Shown: positions 15,055 to 27,500 of the stretch, one piece after another
How the letters are laid out: each line of letters starts with the position of its first letter
Position numbering within the stretch: position 1 is the first letter of the stretch
NCBI GenBank assembly: GCA_015231175.1
Contig: JADGBZ010000015.1
Location: 1 to 41,931 of the forward strand
DNA from: Magnetococcales bacterium
GTDB taxonomy: Bacteria; Pseudomonadota; Magnetococcia; Magnetococcales; DC0425bin3
Length of the DNA: 41,931 bases
Direction: 5' to 3'
Position numbers and translations under genes: made by a program
Notes under the pieces: generated by a model
What the model saw: the letters and a program-made list of their open reading frames with translations, nothing else
What the model was told of the DNA's origin: nothing
Databases searched by the model: none

Positions 15055-17880
15055 ATGAGCACACCCTCCCGGTTGCTGCACAAAATCACCATGACCTCCG
15101 GTGTCATGGCCGCCATGGTCATTTTTTTGCCGCCTCTCATCCATCTGTTCCTGAGTTTGAACCATGTCTACAAGAATTTGGATTCAGAACTGCGTATTCA
15201 TGGTATTTTTTTAAACAAATTTGTCAGCAACAATCCCCTCGTTTGGTCTTCTCAAGGGATTCGCCTGCAATCTGTTCTGGACGATATCCATACACCAAAC
15301 TTTTCAGTGCACGTATTCCATTCTGCCAATGGGCAGGCAAAGGAGGTTATCCATGTCATGGAAACACTTGCCTGGCCGCAATTAACCCGCGAAATAAATT
15401 TGTATGACTATGGTGATCTCACTGGAAATGTGGAAATTTCCCTGTCGTTGCGTCCCATGCTGCTATCCATTTCGTTGACTTTGCTCCTCAGCACACTTTT
15501 TGGTCTGACTATTTTTTTCCATCTGCGCAATCTGATGTTGCGCACCTTGAATCAGGCCACCGAAGCCTTGCAGGAAGCCAAAGAAATTGCCGATGAGTCC
15601 AATCGCACCAAAAGCGAATTTTTGGCCAACATGAGCCATGAGATTCGCACTCCCATGAATGCGATTATCGGTCTTACCGATTTAGCATTACAAATGACGA
15701 TGCCGCATCAATTACGTGGCTATATAACAAAAATCTCCAACGCATCCCACTCCTTGTTACGCATTATCAACGATATATTGGATTTTTCAAAAATTGAGGC
15801 GGGCAAATTAGAGATAGAGTCCGTTGATTTTTTGTTACGGGATGTGCTTGACCATCTGATGGACCTGTTTCGCAGCAAGGTCCGCGAAAAAAATATTGAA
15901 CTTGTCCTGCATATGTCAGAGGAGTGCCAGTATATCTTGACGGGTGATGCCCTGAGACTTGAACAAATCTTGATGAACTTGATCAGCAACGCCATCAAGT
16001 TTACCAGGGAGGGGCAGATTGAGGTAAGCATCCGAACATTGGTCCCCGTCGATCACCAGGGAGAGCAGCGCGTTCGACTGGAGTTTGCCGTCAAGGATTC
16101 CGGTATCGGCATGACACAGGAACAGAGCGCCAAACTGTTTCATTCTTTTACGCAAGCAGACAGCTCCACAACCCGGGAATATGGGGGAACGGGGCTGGGT
16201 CTCGCCATCAGTAAACGCCTGGTGGGCATGCTGGGTGGTGACATTTGGCTGGAGAGTGAACCGGGCAAAGGGAGCACCTTTTTCTTTACTGTCCTGTTGC
16301 CACGACGGATAGAGAAAGAAAGAAACGAGATGTCGCCTCCCGGCGCCATGCAGGGACTCCCCGTGTTGATCGTAGACGATCATGAAATGGCCAGACGCTC
16401 CCTGAAAGCGGTTCTGGATCATTTGACCTTCCGTGCCGTGGATGTTGCGTCCGGGGCAGATGCTCTGGTGGAGATGGCAAGGGGGATAACCGAGGGTACG
16501 CCTTACCCTTTGGTGTTGGTGGATTGGGCCATGCCTGAGATGGACGGTATGGCTGTTGCGCAAAACATGGTGAAAATCGCCTCCCGTATGGGAGCGGAGA
16601 GGGCAAAAATCATTTTGATGATTGGCGATGGCCAGGAAGAAGATGTTCGGATCAGCAGCCAACGGACCAGCGTGGACGCGGTTCTCGTCAAACCAGTCAA
16701 CTGCTCACAACTGTTCGATACCATTATGGAACTCTTTGGTCAGGATGTCGAGAAAGTCTATCGACACGGTTTGACCTCCATGGATGCAGAGGGCGTCAGT
16801 GCCCATGTGAAGGGAGCCAGGGTGTTGTTGGTTGAGGACAACTCCATCAACCGACAGGTCGCTGGTGAAATGCTTCAGGGGCTTGGTTTGGTGGTTGAAA
16901 TGGCCGTGGATGGCCTGGAAGGGGTACGCAAGGCGGAATCCTCCGAGTTTGATGTGGTATTCATGGATATCCAAATGCCCAGGATGGATGGCTATACAGC
17001 CACCCGCGAAATACGCAACATGCCGCATCGCAAGCGGCTTCCCATCATTGCCATGACGGCGCACGCCATGGCAGGGGATCGAGAAAAATGTTTGGCAGCC
17101 GGCATGAATGACCATGTCACCAAGCCAATCGATAGAGACAATCTGTATGCAGCACTGCTGCGCTGGATTCCGCCCGGTGAGCGGACTGGACGTGCAACAG
17201 GGATGGGCCAGGGAACTCTCAGCAACGACAAGGGACAAGTGCCGCCGACATTGGCAGGGATTGACGTGATGGCTGGACTGGACCGGTTGGGCAACAACCA
17301 CACCATGTATCACTCACTTTTGCAAGAATTTGGCCGGGATTATCGCCATGCTGTCGAAAGTCTGCGGGTGTTGTGTGCGGGCAAACGGCAGGACGATAGG
17401 AGTGCTGCGGTCAGCCTGACTCATGCCATCAAGGGTGTAGCGGGCAATCTCGGTGCGCGTGATCTGTACGAAGCGGCACGTGACCTGGAACTGTGTCTCA
17501 AACGGGACGCACGGGAAGGGTGTGCCGATTTGCTGGACCGTTTGGAGCGTGCAAGGGCCCTTGTGTTGGAGTCCATCGCCTCCATGACAGAACAAGAGAT
17601 GGCGCCAAAGGCTGAAGAGGGGAAAATGATTGCGGATGCGCCCGTCAATCGCGAGGAACTTCATGATCTTATTGATCATATGCTCTCACTTTTAAAACAA
17701 AATGATGTCGAGGCGGAAGTGCGCATGGCAACCCTGGAAAGAGTGCTTGCGGGCACCGGCCTGCACAATGAGGTGCAATTATTGGCGGAACAGATCAGAA
17801 TGTTTGATTTTGATGGCGCAACCGTTACCTTGTCGGCCATAGTCAAATTATTAAACGTTCCATTGAATAAACCAGCATGA
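15055..17880 (+). CDS. Membrane hybrid histidine kinase (HisKA-HATPase-REC-REC-HPt)
   Basis: Predicted 941-residue sensor. Two membrane helices (about 15-36 and 134-157) enclose a periplasmic loop of about 100 residues with no recognised fold. Then come HisKA with His195 in [10 protein letters not shown], an ATPase domain with NLISNAIKF and [12 protein letters not shown]1 with Asp490 (the usual T/S switch position reads Ile-Gly), REC2 with Asp638 and a full DD/D/T/K set, and an HPt domain with His790 in THAIKG. A C-terminal stretch after about 850 is unassigned. The layout matches BarA-type phosphorelays. It starts 4 bp after the binding-protein gene and overlaps the next gene by ATGA. Confidence 0.93.
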   Translation: MSTPSRLLHKITMTSGVMAAMVIFLPPLIHLFLSLNHVYKNLDSELRIHGIFLNKFVSNNPLVWSSQGIRLQSVLDDIHTPNFSVHVFHSANGQAKEVIHVMETLAWPQLTREINLYDYGDLTGNVEISLSLRPMLLSISLTLLLSTLFGLTIFFHLRNLMLRTLNQATEALQEAKEIADESNRTKSEFLANMSHEIRTPMNAIIGLTDLALQMTMPHQLRGYITKISNASHSLLRIINDILDFSKIEAGKLEIESVDFLLRDVLDHLMDLFRSKVREKNIELVLHMSEECQYILTGDALRLEQILMNLISNAIKFTREGQIEVSIRTLVPVDHQGEQRVRLEFAVKDSGIGMTQEQSAKLFHSFTQADSSTTREYGGTGLGLAISKRLVGMLGGDIWLESEPGKGSTFFFTVLLPRRIEKERNEMSPPGAMQGLPVLIVDDHEMARRSLKAVLDHLTFRAVDVASGADALVEMARGITEGTPYPLVLVDWAMPEMDGMAVAQNMVKIASRMGAERAKIILMIGDGQEEDVRISSQRTSVDAVLVKPVNCSQLFDTIMELFGQDVEKVYRHGLTSMDAEGVSAHVKGARVLLVEDNSINRQVAGEMLQGLGLVVEMAVDGLEGVRKAESSEFDVVFMDIQMPRMDGYTATREIRNMPHRKRLPIIAMTAHAMAGDREKCLAAGMNDHVTKPIDRDNLYAALLRWIPPGERTGRATGMGQGTLSNDKGQVPPTLAGIDVMAGLDRLGNNHTMYHSLLQEFGRDYRHAVESLRVLCAGKRQDDRSAAVSLTHAIKGVAGNLGARDLYEAARDLELCLKRDAREGCADLLDRLERARALVLESIASMTEQEMAPKAEEGKMIADAPVNREELHDLIDHMLSLLKQNDVEAEVRMATLERVLAGTGLHNEVQLLAEQIRMFDFDGATVTLSAIVKLLNVPLNKPA

Positions 17881-20150
17881 ACGATAACACGCAGCAGGCA
17901 CGCATACTGATCGTTGACGATGTGCGGGCAAACATCCGTGTCCTCGTGCAAATTCTTCGCAATGATTACAAAATCTCTGTCGCCACCCATGGGGAAAAAG
18001 CGCTGGAGGTGGCGCATGCGGAGCATCCGGTCCTTATTCTTCTGGATATCATGATGCCGGATATGGATGGCTACGAAGTTTGTAAGCGCTTGAAGGAAAA
18101 CAAAAAAACTCAGGACATCCTTGTCATTTTTGTCACCGCGAAAGACGATGATCAGGATGAAGCGAGAGGCTTTGCGTTGGGCGCCGTGGACTATATCACC
18201 AAACCTTTCAGCAAGGACGTTGTGCTGGCCAGAGCCAGGAACCATATTCAATTGAAACAAAACCATGACAGCATGCTTGCCATGATGGTTGAGTTGGAAA
18301 AATCCAGGGAGAGGGCAGAGGTCGCCAATCGGGCAAAGAGCGGATTTTTGGCCAATATGAGCCATGAGATCCGTACCCCCATGAACAGCATTATTGGCAT
18401 GACAGAATTGGTTCTGGATTCTGATTTGGATGAAAAAAACAGAAAATATTTAAATACGGCGATCTCTTCCGCCAAAAGTCTGCTGGGTCTCATCAACAAC
18501 ATTCTGGATCTTTCCAAAATTGAGAGTGGCAAACTGGAGTTGGAGTCTGTCGTTTTCAACTTGCGACATGTTTTGGAGGATGTTCTGGGCGCCATGCATG
18601 TCCTGGCTCAAGCCAAAGAGTTGGAGTTGTTCGGGGATGTGGATGCGCCATTGCCAAACTGTTTTATCGGTGATCCGACCCGTTTGCGCCAGGTTTTAAT
18701 GAATCTGGTGGGCAATGCCATCAAGTTTACTGAAAAGGGACACGTCTTTGTCACCGTAACACGGGAATCGGCAGAGATGTTGCGTTTTGCCGTGACGGAT
18801 ACCGGCATTGGCATTCCTCCAGAACAGCAAGAGTCCGTGTTTGAGATTTTTTCCCAGGCGGATGACTCGACCACCCGGAAATATGGGGGAACCGGATTGG
18901 GGACGACCATTGCCAAAGAGATCGTGGAAAAAATGGACGGACGGATTTGGCTGAAAAGCACAACGGGCAAGGGGAGTACATTTTTTTTCGTGGTCCGCTT
19001 GCCAGAGGCCAAGGGGGTCGCCTCCTGCCAGGACAGGCGAGAACATGACCGCAAGGCAGCGCCATCGGACGTTGCCATGTCTGCGCCACTGAATATCCTG
19101 ATTGCGGATGATGTGGAAGCCAATCGCGTCCTGGCTGTTACACGTCTGGAACAGCGCGGACACCATGTGGTGGTGGCGGAAGATGGTGTACAGGTTCTGG
19201 CCCACTATGAAAAGGGGGCATATGACGTGATCTTGATGGATCTACAGATGCCCCATATGGATGGAATAGAGGCAACCAAAAGGATTCGACAGAAGGAAGC
19301 CGGTATGAAACCCGCACAGCATATCCCCATCATTGCCTTGACGGCCCGCTCCATGGCCAGTGATCGGGAGTTGTGCCTTGCGGCAGGCATGGATGAATAT
19401 GTCTCCAAGCCTATTGATTTTAATAAACTCTACTCGATTCTTGCGCAGATGTTTCCGTTGGGTGGTGGCGTGCGGACAGGAGAACGACCTGTTGTTGCAG
19501 TAGCGCCAGAGGAGACGGAACCGGTTGCTTTTCCCGACATTCCGGGCGTTGATGTCAAGGCCGGTTTACACCAATGGAGAGACGCAAAGGTGTATCGCAA
19601 CGCTCTGCTGCGTTTTGCCCAGTCTCAAGCGGCCAAAGGTGGACTCATTCGCGCAGCTCTCCAGGCAGGAAAGCTTGCAGAGGCCGAAGCGTTGGTCCAT
19701 GCATTGAAGGGTGCATCAGGTTCCTTGTATGCCGTTGCCCTGGCGGGTGCGGCAACTGCTTTGGAATCGGGGTTACGTCGACAGGAATCCCATTTGGATC
19801 CTTTGCTCACGACGCTGGAAAACGCCTTGTCAGAGCTGGTGGCATCGTGTCGCGTTCTGGAAGAAAATGGTCCGACTGTCATGGCTCAAGAGACCATCCC
19901 GGTTTCGCCTCCCCAACCGCACCACATCCTTATGATGCAGCACATGGCCCGGGCTCTTGGCAGTGGCCGGGCCATGGAAGCCGAGAAACTCCTGCCCGAA
20001 ATGGCGCACTGGTTACAGGGAACTGTTTACGAGTCGGATGTTGCGCGTCTCATGACCCAGGTGGATGATACCGATTGTGCAGGGGCAAAAAAAGGGCTGG
20101 ACAAACTGGCTCAAGCATTGGGAGTGCATGTGTATGGAAACGATCTCTAA
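17877..20150 (+). CDS. Cytoplasmic hybrid histidine kinase (REC-HisKA-HATPase-REC-HPt)
   Basis: Predicted 757-residue soluble kinase with no membrane segment. REC1 has Asp57 and Lys109, HisKA has His163 in [10 protein letters not shown], the ATPase domain has NLVGNAIKF and GGTGLG, REC2 has Asp455 and Lys511, and HPt has His608 in VHALKGASG. An N-terminal receiver suggests it is driven by another kinase, plausibly the membrane kinase whose gene it overlaps by 4 bp. Its own HPt could pass phosphate onward. No DNA-binding output domain is present. Confidence 0.93.
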   Translation: MNDNTQQARILIVDDVRANIRVLVQILRNDYKISVATHGEKALEVAHAEHPVLILLDIMMPDMDGYEVCKRLKENKKTQDILVIFVTAKDDDQDEARGFALGAVDYITKPFSKDVVLARARNHIQLKQNHDSMLAMMVELEKSRERAEVANRAKSGFLANMSHEIRTPMNSIIGMTELVLDSDLDEKNRKYLNTAISSAKSLLGLINNILDLSKIESGKLELESVVFNLRHVLEDVLGAMHVLAQAKELELFGDVDAPLPNCFIGDPTRLRQVLMNLVGNAIKFTEKGHVFVTVTRESAEMLRFAVTDTGIGIPPEQQESVFEIFSQADDSTTRKYGGTGLGTTIAKEIVEKMDGRIWLKSTTGKGSTFFFVVRLPEAKGVASCQDRREHDRKAAPSDVAMSAPLNILIADDVEANRVLAVTRLEQRGHHVVVAEDGVQVLAHYEKGAYDVILMDLQMPHMDGIEATKRIRQKEAGMKPAQHIPIIALTARSMASDRELCLAAGMDEYVSKPIDFNKLYSILAQMFPLGGGVRTGERPVVAVAPEETEPVAFPDIPGVDVKAGLHQWRDAKVYRNALLRFAQSQAAKGGLIRAALQAGKLAEAEALVHALKGASGSLYAVALAGAATALESGLRRQESHLDPLLTTLENALSELVASCRVLEENGPTVMAQETIPVSPPQPHHILMMQHMARALGSGRAMEAEKLLPEMAHWLQGTVYESDVARLMTQVDDTDCAGAKKGLDKLAQALGVHVYGNDL

Positions 20151-21276
20151 AAGGCCGACCATCCTGTTGGTGGATGACGAACCTGCCAATCTCAAGCTGC
20201 TTCGAGAAATTTTGCGCAAGGATCATGACCTGTTGTTTGCACACAACTGCGCAGAAATGTTTGAATATGCCGCCGACCAACCAGACCTGATCTTGTTGGA
20301 TGTCATGATGCCGGAGATGGACGGTTATACAGGATGCGCCCTGTTGAAGGCAAACGAGGCAACACGCGATATTCCAGTCATATTTGTCACCGCCAAAATT
20401 GAAATGGATGACGAAATTAAGGGGTTTGCTGCGGGAGCTGTGGATTATCTGACCAAACCTGTGCAAGGTCCAGTGGTACGGGCTCGTGTCAAGACCCATT
20501 TGGCATTGCGACAGGCAAGAGAGCTTGTTGTCCGGCAGAACAAGGAGATTATGGCACAATATGAATCGCTCAAGAAAACGGCTCAACTGCGGGATGATGT
20601 GGAACACATTGTTCGCCACGACCTGAAAGGTCCACTCAATGCCATCATTGGCATGCCGGAGGTGGTGATCAACGATGGGCCATTGACCGAAACCCAGGAA
20701 AAATTCCTGCACATCATTGAGGAAAGCGGCTACCTGTTATTGGATATGATCAATCGTTCACATGATCTATACAAGATGGAGCAAGGCATTTATCAGATAG
20801 ACGCCAAACCGGTCAATATACTTGTGATTCTGGGTCGTGTTTTAACTGAACTTCAGCAACAAATACACGAAAAAAAATTATTGATCGATATAACTCTGAA
20901 CAGCAGGCCCGTTGTTTCAACGGATCTGTTTCTCGTCTCCGGAGAGGAGCTTCTGTACCACTCCATGTTCTCCAACCTGCTCAAAAATGCGGTTGAGGCG
21001 TCTCCAGCGAAGCAATCATTGATGATCAGTTTAAAACAAAAGGAAAAACCGGTCATACGCATAAGCAACAAGGGGAGTGTGCCCGTTGTGATTCGAGACA
21101 ATTTTTTTGGAAAATACGTTACTTCCGGCAAACAACAGGGAACCGGTTTGGGGACTTATTCCGCCATGCTGATTGCCAAAACATCGGGAGGGGACTTGCT
21201 GTTGGACACAACCAGGGAAGGCATGACATCTATTATAATCAAACTGAAAGCCTGGACGGATTGTTCCGCTTCGTAG
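20134..21276 (+). CDS. Response-regulator/histidine-kinase protein (REC-HisKA-HATPase)
   Basis: Predicted 380-residue soluble protein. The receiver has Asp56 and Lys109, a coiled linker follows, then a HisKA-like domain with His162 in [12 protein letters not shown] and an ATPase domain with [10 protein letters not shown] and [10 protein letters not shown]. The His motif HDLKGPLN belongs to the HDxKxP class, different from the HEIRTP of the two upstream kinases. The start is ATG 20134, with GGGAG nine bases upstream, overlapping the previous gene by 17 bp. As last gene of the operon it may receive phosphate from an upstream HPt domain. No output domain is visible. Confidence 0.9.
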   Translation: METISKRPTILLVDDEPANLKLLREILRKDHDLLFAHNCAEMFEYAADQPDLILLDVMMPEMDGYTGCALLKANEATRDIPVIFVTAKIEMDDEIKGFAAGAVDYLTKPVQGPVVRARVKTHLALRQARELVVRQNKEIMAQYESLKKTAQLRDDVEHIVRHDLKGPLNAIIGMPEVVINDGPLTETQEKFLHIIEESGYLLLDMINRSHDLYKMEQGIYQIDAKPVNILVILGRVLTELQQQIHEKKLLIDITLNSRPVVSTDLFLVSGEELLYHSMFSNLLKNAVEASPAKQSLMISLKQKEKPVIRISNKGSVPVVIRDNFFGKYVTSGKQQGTGLGTYSAMLIAKTSGGDLLLDTTREGMTSIIIKLKAWTDCSAS

Positions 21277-21280
21277 TGTG

Positions 21281-21306
21281 CAATCAAGTCAAGTGATTGT
21301 TATTTT
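21281..21306 (+). terminator. Possible Rho-independent terminator after the signalling operon
   Basis: CAATCA (21281-21286) can pair with TGATTG (21294-21299), followed by TTATTTT. The stem is short and AT-rich, so the call is weak, but the position right after the last stop codon fits. Confidence 0.4.
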
Positions 21307-21307
21307 G

Positions 21308-21453
21308 CATCTATTCACCGCCCTTGCAAGAAAAGCCTGGACGGGAAAGCCTTTGTCAGGGCTTCGCCCCGAACCCCGCCAGGACGCTGCCCTGGACAAA
21401 GCCAGGGAGCCACCCCCCTGGACCCCGATTCGTTGCCGGGTGGTGAATGGTTG
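21308..21453 (+). mobile_element. Complete 146-bp MITE-like element
   Basis: Same family as 9848-9994 but in the opposite orientation. Ends CATCTATTCACCGCCC (21308-21323) and GGGTGGTGAATGGTTG (21438-21453) pair with each other. Compared with the other copies both arms carry a matching ACC/GGT change, so the end-to-end pairing is kept although the bases differ. It fills much of the gap between the signalling operon and the giant surface-protein gene. Confidence 0.88.
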
Positions 21454-21582
21454 ACAGAGACGCGGAGAGCCTCCTGTCCATCAAATAATCTGATGTAGCC
21501 AAAAAGCAAGAAATCTGTCAGAATCGTTCGGAGCGGATTGGTTTGGCTGCAACCTGATGTTTTCTCTTCATGGAATCAAGCA

Positions 21583-24500
21583 ATGGCCATACATGCCTCT
21601 CCCAACTCCACAACATCCCTGGCTGGTTCGGGCGAAGCCCGTCCCCTCCCTGTCGCCAATCCCCACGACGGGACGATCCATGTCACCCCGGATGGGGGCC
21701 AGGTTTATCTGCCGGACGCCTCGTTTTTGCTGACCGGAGAGTATACCCGATCCGGCGCCGATCTGATCATCGAGAACGTGGCCGGGGAGAGGGTGGTGAT
21801 CGAGGGTTATTTCGCCGGGAAAAATCACCCCCTGCTCAAGCTTGCCAACGAGGCCACGGTCACGCCGGATACGGTCGAGGCGCTGCTCCTCAATCCGGTA
21901 GCCCCCTACATGGTGGCCGGGCCGACCTTCTGGCCGGGGGGAGAGGCGGAATCTCCTGTCATTGGCCATGTAGACCGGGTGGTCGGGCGGGTTTTCGCCC
22001 GGGATCGCAATGGTGAGTCCCGCCTGCTGCAAAAGGGGGATTCCATCCATCTGGGCGATGTCATCGATACGGGCAAGGAGAGTCTGCTGAAACTCCTGCT
22101 CAACGACGACACCATGTTTCAACTCGGTGAGAATGCCCGTGGCATCCTGACCCAATATATTTTCGATCCCGGCAGCGCGTCCGGAAAATTTGCCGCCACG
22201 GTGTTGCAGGGCATTTTTCGTTATGTCAGCGGCAAATTGGCCCATCTCAGCAAAACAGGCCAGCATACGGTTATCAAGACGCCGGTGGCCACGATCGGCA
22301 TTCGCGGCTCGGCGCTGGACGGCGAGGTCACTCCAGCCGGGGAGACCACGGTGGTGCATACTTCGGGCGTGCTCTCCATCGGGGATGCCCAAGGCCAGGG
22401 GAGTATCACCCTGACCACGCCGGGAACAGCCACAGCCGTGTCATTCACCGGCGGGCCTCCGAAGCCGGTCTTCAAGGCGCCCGACACCTTCATGGCCAAG
22501 TTGAACTCCCAACTGTCCACCCAGGTCTTCGAGCAGAAGGAGCATGCCGAGCAGAAACAGATCGAACAAAAAATCGAGCAGCATAAGGAGGAACAGAAGC
22601 AGGAGCAGGGCAAAGAGAAATCGGACAAGGCCGATGCCAAGACCGGGGAGGCCGCTGGCGACAAAGGGGAGCAAAAGGGGGACGAAAAAGGCAAAGGGGA
22701 CGACGCCAAAAAAGACGAGGCCAAAGCGGACGACGCCAAAAAGGATGATGCGCAAAAGGACAACGCCAAAAAGGATGATGCGCAAAAGGACGACGTTTCA
22801 GCCAAAACCGACGACGCCAAAAGCGGGCCGGACTTCGGCGAAGATCGCCCCCCGGAAAAATCCGGCGACGACACGAAAAAAGCCCCATCCGGCGGGCCGG
22901 ACTTCGGCGCCGGCGACGCACCCAGACCGGATGGCCCGGGCAAGGCCGCCGGGCCTGACTTTGGCGACGGCGCCCCCAAACCTCCAGCCGATACCGGTCA
23001 GGCCAAGCCGGGCGCCGGAACGAACAATCCTGCCGGTGGGCCGGATTTTGGCGTTGGTCCCATCCCGGGCAGCAACAGCGGAGAACCGGTGCGTTTGGGC
23101 AGTGCACTCCCCCCGGGAAATCTTCCGGGACAGCCTGAGACCACCGCCAAAACATTTGGCACAACCCTCGCCCCCCCTCCTTCCGATGCCGCGAAACACC
23201 TGCTCCCTTCCCCGACCAACAACCTGCCCGCTGCCGGTACGCAACCCAGCCTTGTCGAGACACAAAACGTCAAACTCCCACCACACCCGGGGAGTGACAC
23301 CCTCGATGCCCAGGAACAGGGCGCCCTGACCATCCCCCCAGCCAAGCTCCTGGCCAACGACCAGGATCCCCGTGGGTCATCCCACTTGAAGATCGATCCG
23401 CAGGGATTTGATTTTTCAAAACTGCTCGGAAAGATCGCTGTCGGATCCGATGGCACGCTGACCTATCAACCTGATGGTCGTTTTGACCATTTGAACCCCG
23501 GGGAGACCGCGACCGAAACCTTCAGCTATACGGTTGCCAACAGTCATGGCCTTGTCGCCACAGCCCCTGTCGTCGTGACCATCACCGGAGAGAATGATGC
23601 CCCGACGGTCAACAACACGCTTGTCACCAACCAAAATTTCATTCTGGGCAAAGCTTTCAGCTACGTCGTCGATGCCGAAACCTTCAGCGATGTGGACACA
23701 GGCGACAAACTCACCTATTCGGCCAACCTGGCAGGGGGAAGCGCCCTGCCCTCTTGGCTCAAATTCGATCCCGCCACCGCCACTTTCAGCGGCACCGCCG
23801 GCGCCGATGCGACCAACGATGTTCAGGTTCAGGTCACGGCCACGGACACATCCCAAGCATCGGTCTCGGCCAACTTGACCTTGCAACCCCTGGCACAGGG
23901 GGTCTTCCTCGATGGCGCCGTCAGCGGCCTCAATTATCAAACCGCCACCCAGTCAGGCTTGACCGACAGCCAAGGCAACTTTCTCTACCGCCCCAACGAG
24001 ACCATCAAATTTTACGTGGGAAATTTTTATCTGGGGCAATCGGCGGGCGGCTCCGTGGTCACGCCGGTGGATATCGCCGACGCGGGAAATTCGACGCGGG
24101 TAGCCAACACCTTGCAACTCCTGCAAATGGCCGATGCCGATCACGACTTGAGTAATGGCATCCAGATTTCCGCTGCGACCAGCGCCGTCATTTCGGGCTT
24201 GAATCTCAACCTGGACACCCCCCTGACCGAGACAAATTTTGCCCCCCTCCTTTCCCAGAATGGTGGAACCTTTATCACCCAATCACAAGCCTGGAGCCAT
24301 TTCGGTCAAACCCTGGGTAACCTGAGCAGTGAAAAAGGGGGTTTTACCGGACTGTCCATTTCCAGCAACACTCTCTCCGCCGGGGCCACAGCCGGCGCCG
24401 CCGTGGGTACGCTCACCGCCCAGGCGCCAGCCGGGGCGACCCCGGTGGTGCAGATCATCGGGGGAGCGGATGCCGGGTTGTTCGAGGTCAACAACGGCGT

Positions 24501-27500
24501 GCTGCAACTCAAGGCCGGGGCTGTATTGGATTTTGCCAACCACCCCACGCTGGAAGCGGAGTTTCTGACCACGGATGCCAAGGGGGGCATTCCGCCCCGG
24601 GTGGACGCCCTGACCATCACCCTGACCAACCCCAATCACGCCCCGACCCTTGCGGGCCACGCCAGCATCCCGGCCCATACCTCTGATCTCGCCAGCTCGG
24701 GCGCCACAGTCGGCGCATTGTTCGTTGGGCTCTTCAAGGATGCCGATACAAGTGACCGTCTGGCCGGGGTGGCCGTTGTCAACAATCCGGCGACCATTAG
24801 CCAGGGGGTATGGCAATATTCCGTGGATGGCGGGGCCAACTGGACCGCGCTCGGCGCAGCCAGTGACGGTGCCAAGGCCATTGCCCTCTCCGCCGCCAGC
24901 CAGGTGCGTTTTCTGCCTGCGGCTGGTTACACAGGTTTGGCGCCGGAGTTGTCCGTCAGGGCGTTGGACAGCTCCTACAAGGGCAATTGGTCATCTACGA
25001 ACGCCATCGTGCAGGTCGATACCACCACAACGGGTGGATCGACCCCGATCAGCACAACCACCATTCCCTTGGGGGTCGATCTCACATTTTACCAGGGTGC
25101 GCCTTATCCGTTTGGGGTCGTTTTCGATACCGTGGCCAACCTGACGGCCAATGCCGGTGGGTACATCAATGCGGCACAACGTGTCACGGTGGTCGATACG
25201 GCAACCGTGGCCCAGTTGGCAACCATCGATGCCTTGACGCCGGGAACGGTCGTTCCCACCAGTCTGGCCGATACAGCGGCCCATCTGGCTGGCAGCGCCG
25301 GGGTTTATGTGACAGGCGCCGTCAACGTGACGGTGAGTGATGCCGCATCCCTGGCCCAACTGACGGCTATCGATGCCGCCACCACCGGAACCATGACCTA
25401 CAGCACCGGAGGTATCGCCGACACGGCAACCTACCTGGCAGTCAATGCCGGTGGCTATGTCACTGGCGCCGTCGACGTGACGGTCACCGACACCGCCACC
25501 ATCGCCCAACTGGCCGCCATCGACGCCCTGACCACCGGAACCATGACCTACAGCGCCGGAGGTATCGCCGACACGGCAGCCAACCTGGCAGCCCATGCCG
25601 GTGGCTATGTCACTGGCGCCATCGACGTGACAGTCACCGACACCGCCACCATCGCCCAACTGACCGCCATCGACGCCCTGACCACGGGAACCCTGACCTA
25701 CAGTGCGGGAGAGATCGTCGATACGGCGGCAAATTTTGTCGCCAATGTCGGTGGCCTGGTGACGGGCACCATCAACGTCACCCTGTCCGATGCCGCCACC
25801 ATCGCCCAACTGACCGCCATCGACGCCCTGACTGCGGGAACCCTGGATTACACGACGGGTGGCATCATCGATACGGCAGCCAACCTGGCGACCAACGCGG
25901 GAGGCTATGTCGACAGCTCCACCAACGTCACGGTCAGCGATACACAGACCTTGGCCCAATTGGCTGCCATCGATACCGTCACGGGAACGGTCACGGCAAC
26001 CCATGTATCCGACACATGGGCCCATTTGACCGCCAATACAGGCGGATACGTGACCCGTTTCACCGATGTCGCCGTGACCGATACGGCCACCATGGGTCAG
26101 TTGGCCGCCCTGGATCTTGCGGCAGGGGTGGTCACCGCCACGCAGATCACCGACGCAGTCGGTCAACTGTTCGTCAATGCGGGTGGCTACATAACCGGCA
26201 ACGTCGCCGTCACCGTCACCGATGCCGCCACCATCGCCCAACTGACCGCCATCGATGCCCTGACCACAGGCGCCGTCACCCCGACCACCATCATCGACAC
26301 CGCCGCCAACCTGGCCGGCAACGTGGGCGGATATGTGGGTGGCGGGATCCATTGCATCATCACCGATACGGCGACCAGCGCCCAGTTGACCACCATCGAT
26401 GGCTTGACCACCGGAACTTTGACCGTCTTGAACAACGTGGATCTGGTGGGCAACTACAGCAACCCCTCCCCCAGCCTGAACCTGCTTGCAGCTGCCGTCA
26501 CCATCAACGGCGGCGGATATACCCTCGACAACCCCAATGGCTCCACCCTGAACCTGGACGATGACAGTTTTGCCTCCGTTCCGACCCTGAGCACCCTGAG
26601 CAACAGTGGCACCATTCATATCCAACGTTCACCTGGTACGGTGACGGTCCATGGCGCCTACCTCAACAATGCCGCCTCCGTCCTGGCCATAGGTGTGGGT
26701 GGTACGACCAGTCTGACTGGTGCAGCCATTGCCTTTGCCAGCGGCCTGACCAACGCCGGCGTCATCGCGCTGGACAATCATGACGCCAGCACAGCTGACG
26801 CAAGCCTGACCATCACGGCAGGCACCCTGACCAACAGCGGCACCCTCTGGTCATTGAACTCAGGGGGCGCCGTCGCCGGGGTGCGCACCATCACCGGCAA
26901 CGTCACCAACAGCGGCACCATCGATGTCGATTACGATCTGACCGTCGCCGGCGGCACGCTGGACACATCGTATGGCACGTTGGACCTGGCTGCCGGGACG
27001 ACGCTTGTCGCCAACGCCTGTACCATCGTGATCGGGGCCGGAACCTCACTCATCGGCACAGGCGTGCTCCGCCCGGACAGCTCCTTCGATATGACAGACA
27101 GCTTCGCCTACGGGAACACGGTGACGTTGGATCTGCTGCACAGTACGGTGACCATCCGGGGGGCCTTTTCATTTGGCCTGCTCAACGGCAGCCATCTCGC
27201 CATGGATGACGACATCGTGGATGAAAACACCACCATCAGCAATGATGGGACTGTCGAAATCCAACGCCACGCGGGAACGGTCACCATCAACGGAACCTGG
27301 TACAATCAACCCCCCAACGGGTCGCTCGTCATTGGCAAAGGCGGCAGTGGCGGCAGTGCCGATATCGTGTTCGCCAGCGGATTTACCAACTATAACCTTA
27401 TCGAACTGGACAACGAGAGCAGCAGTACCGATGAGGCCTCCCTGACCATCACCAGTGGCACTCTGACCAACCCCGGAACCATCTGGTCGCACGACTCCGG

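Noticed and set aside
24991-26625. 544-codon minus-strand frame inside the giant gene
   Set aside because: It mirrors the nine GC-rich coding repeats of the plus strand; its Gly/Asp-rich periodic translation is a by-product of those repeats.
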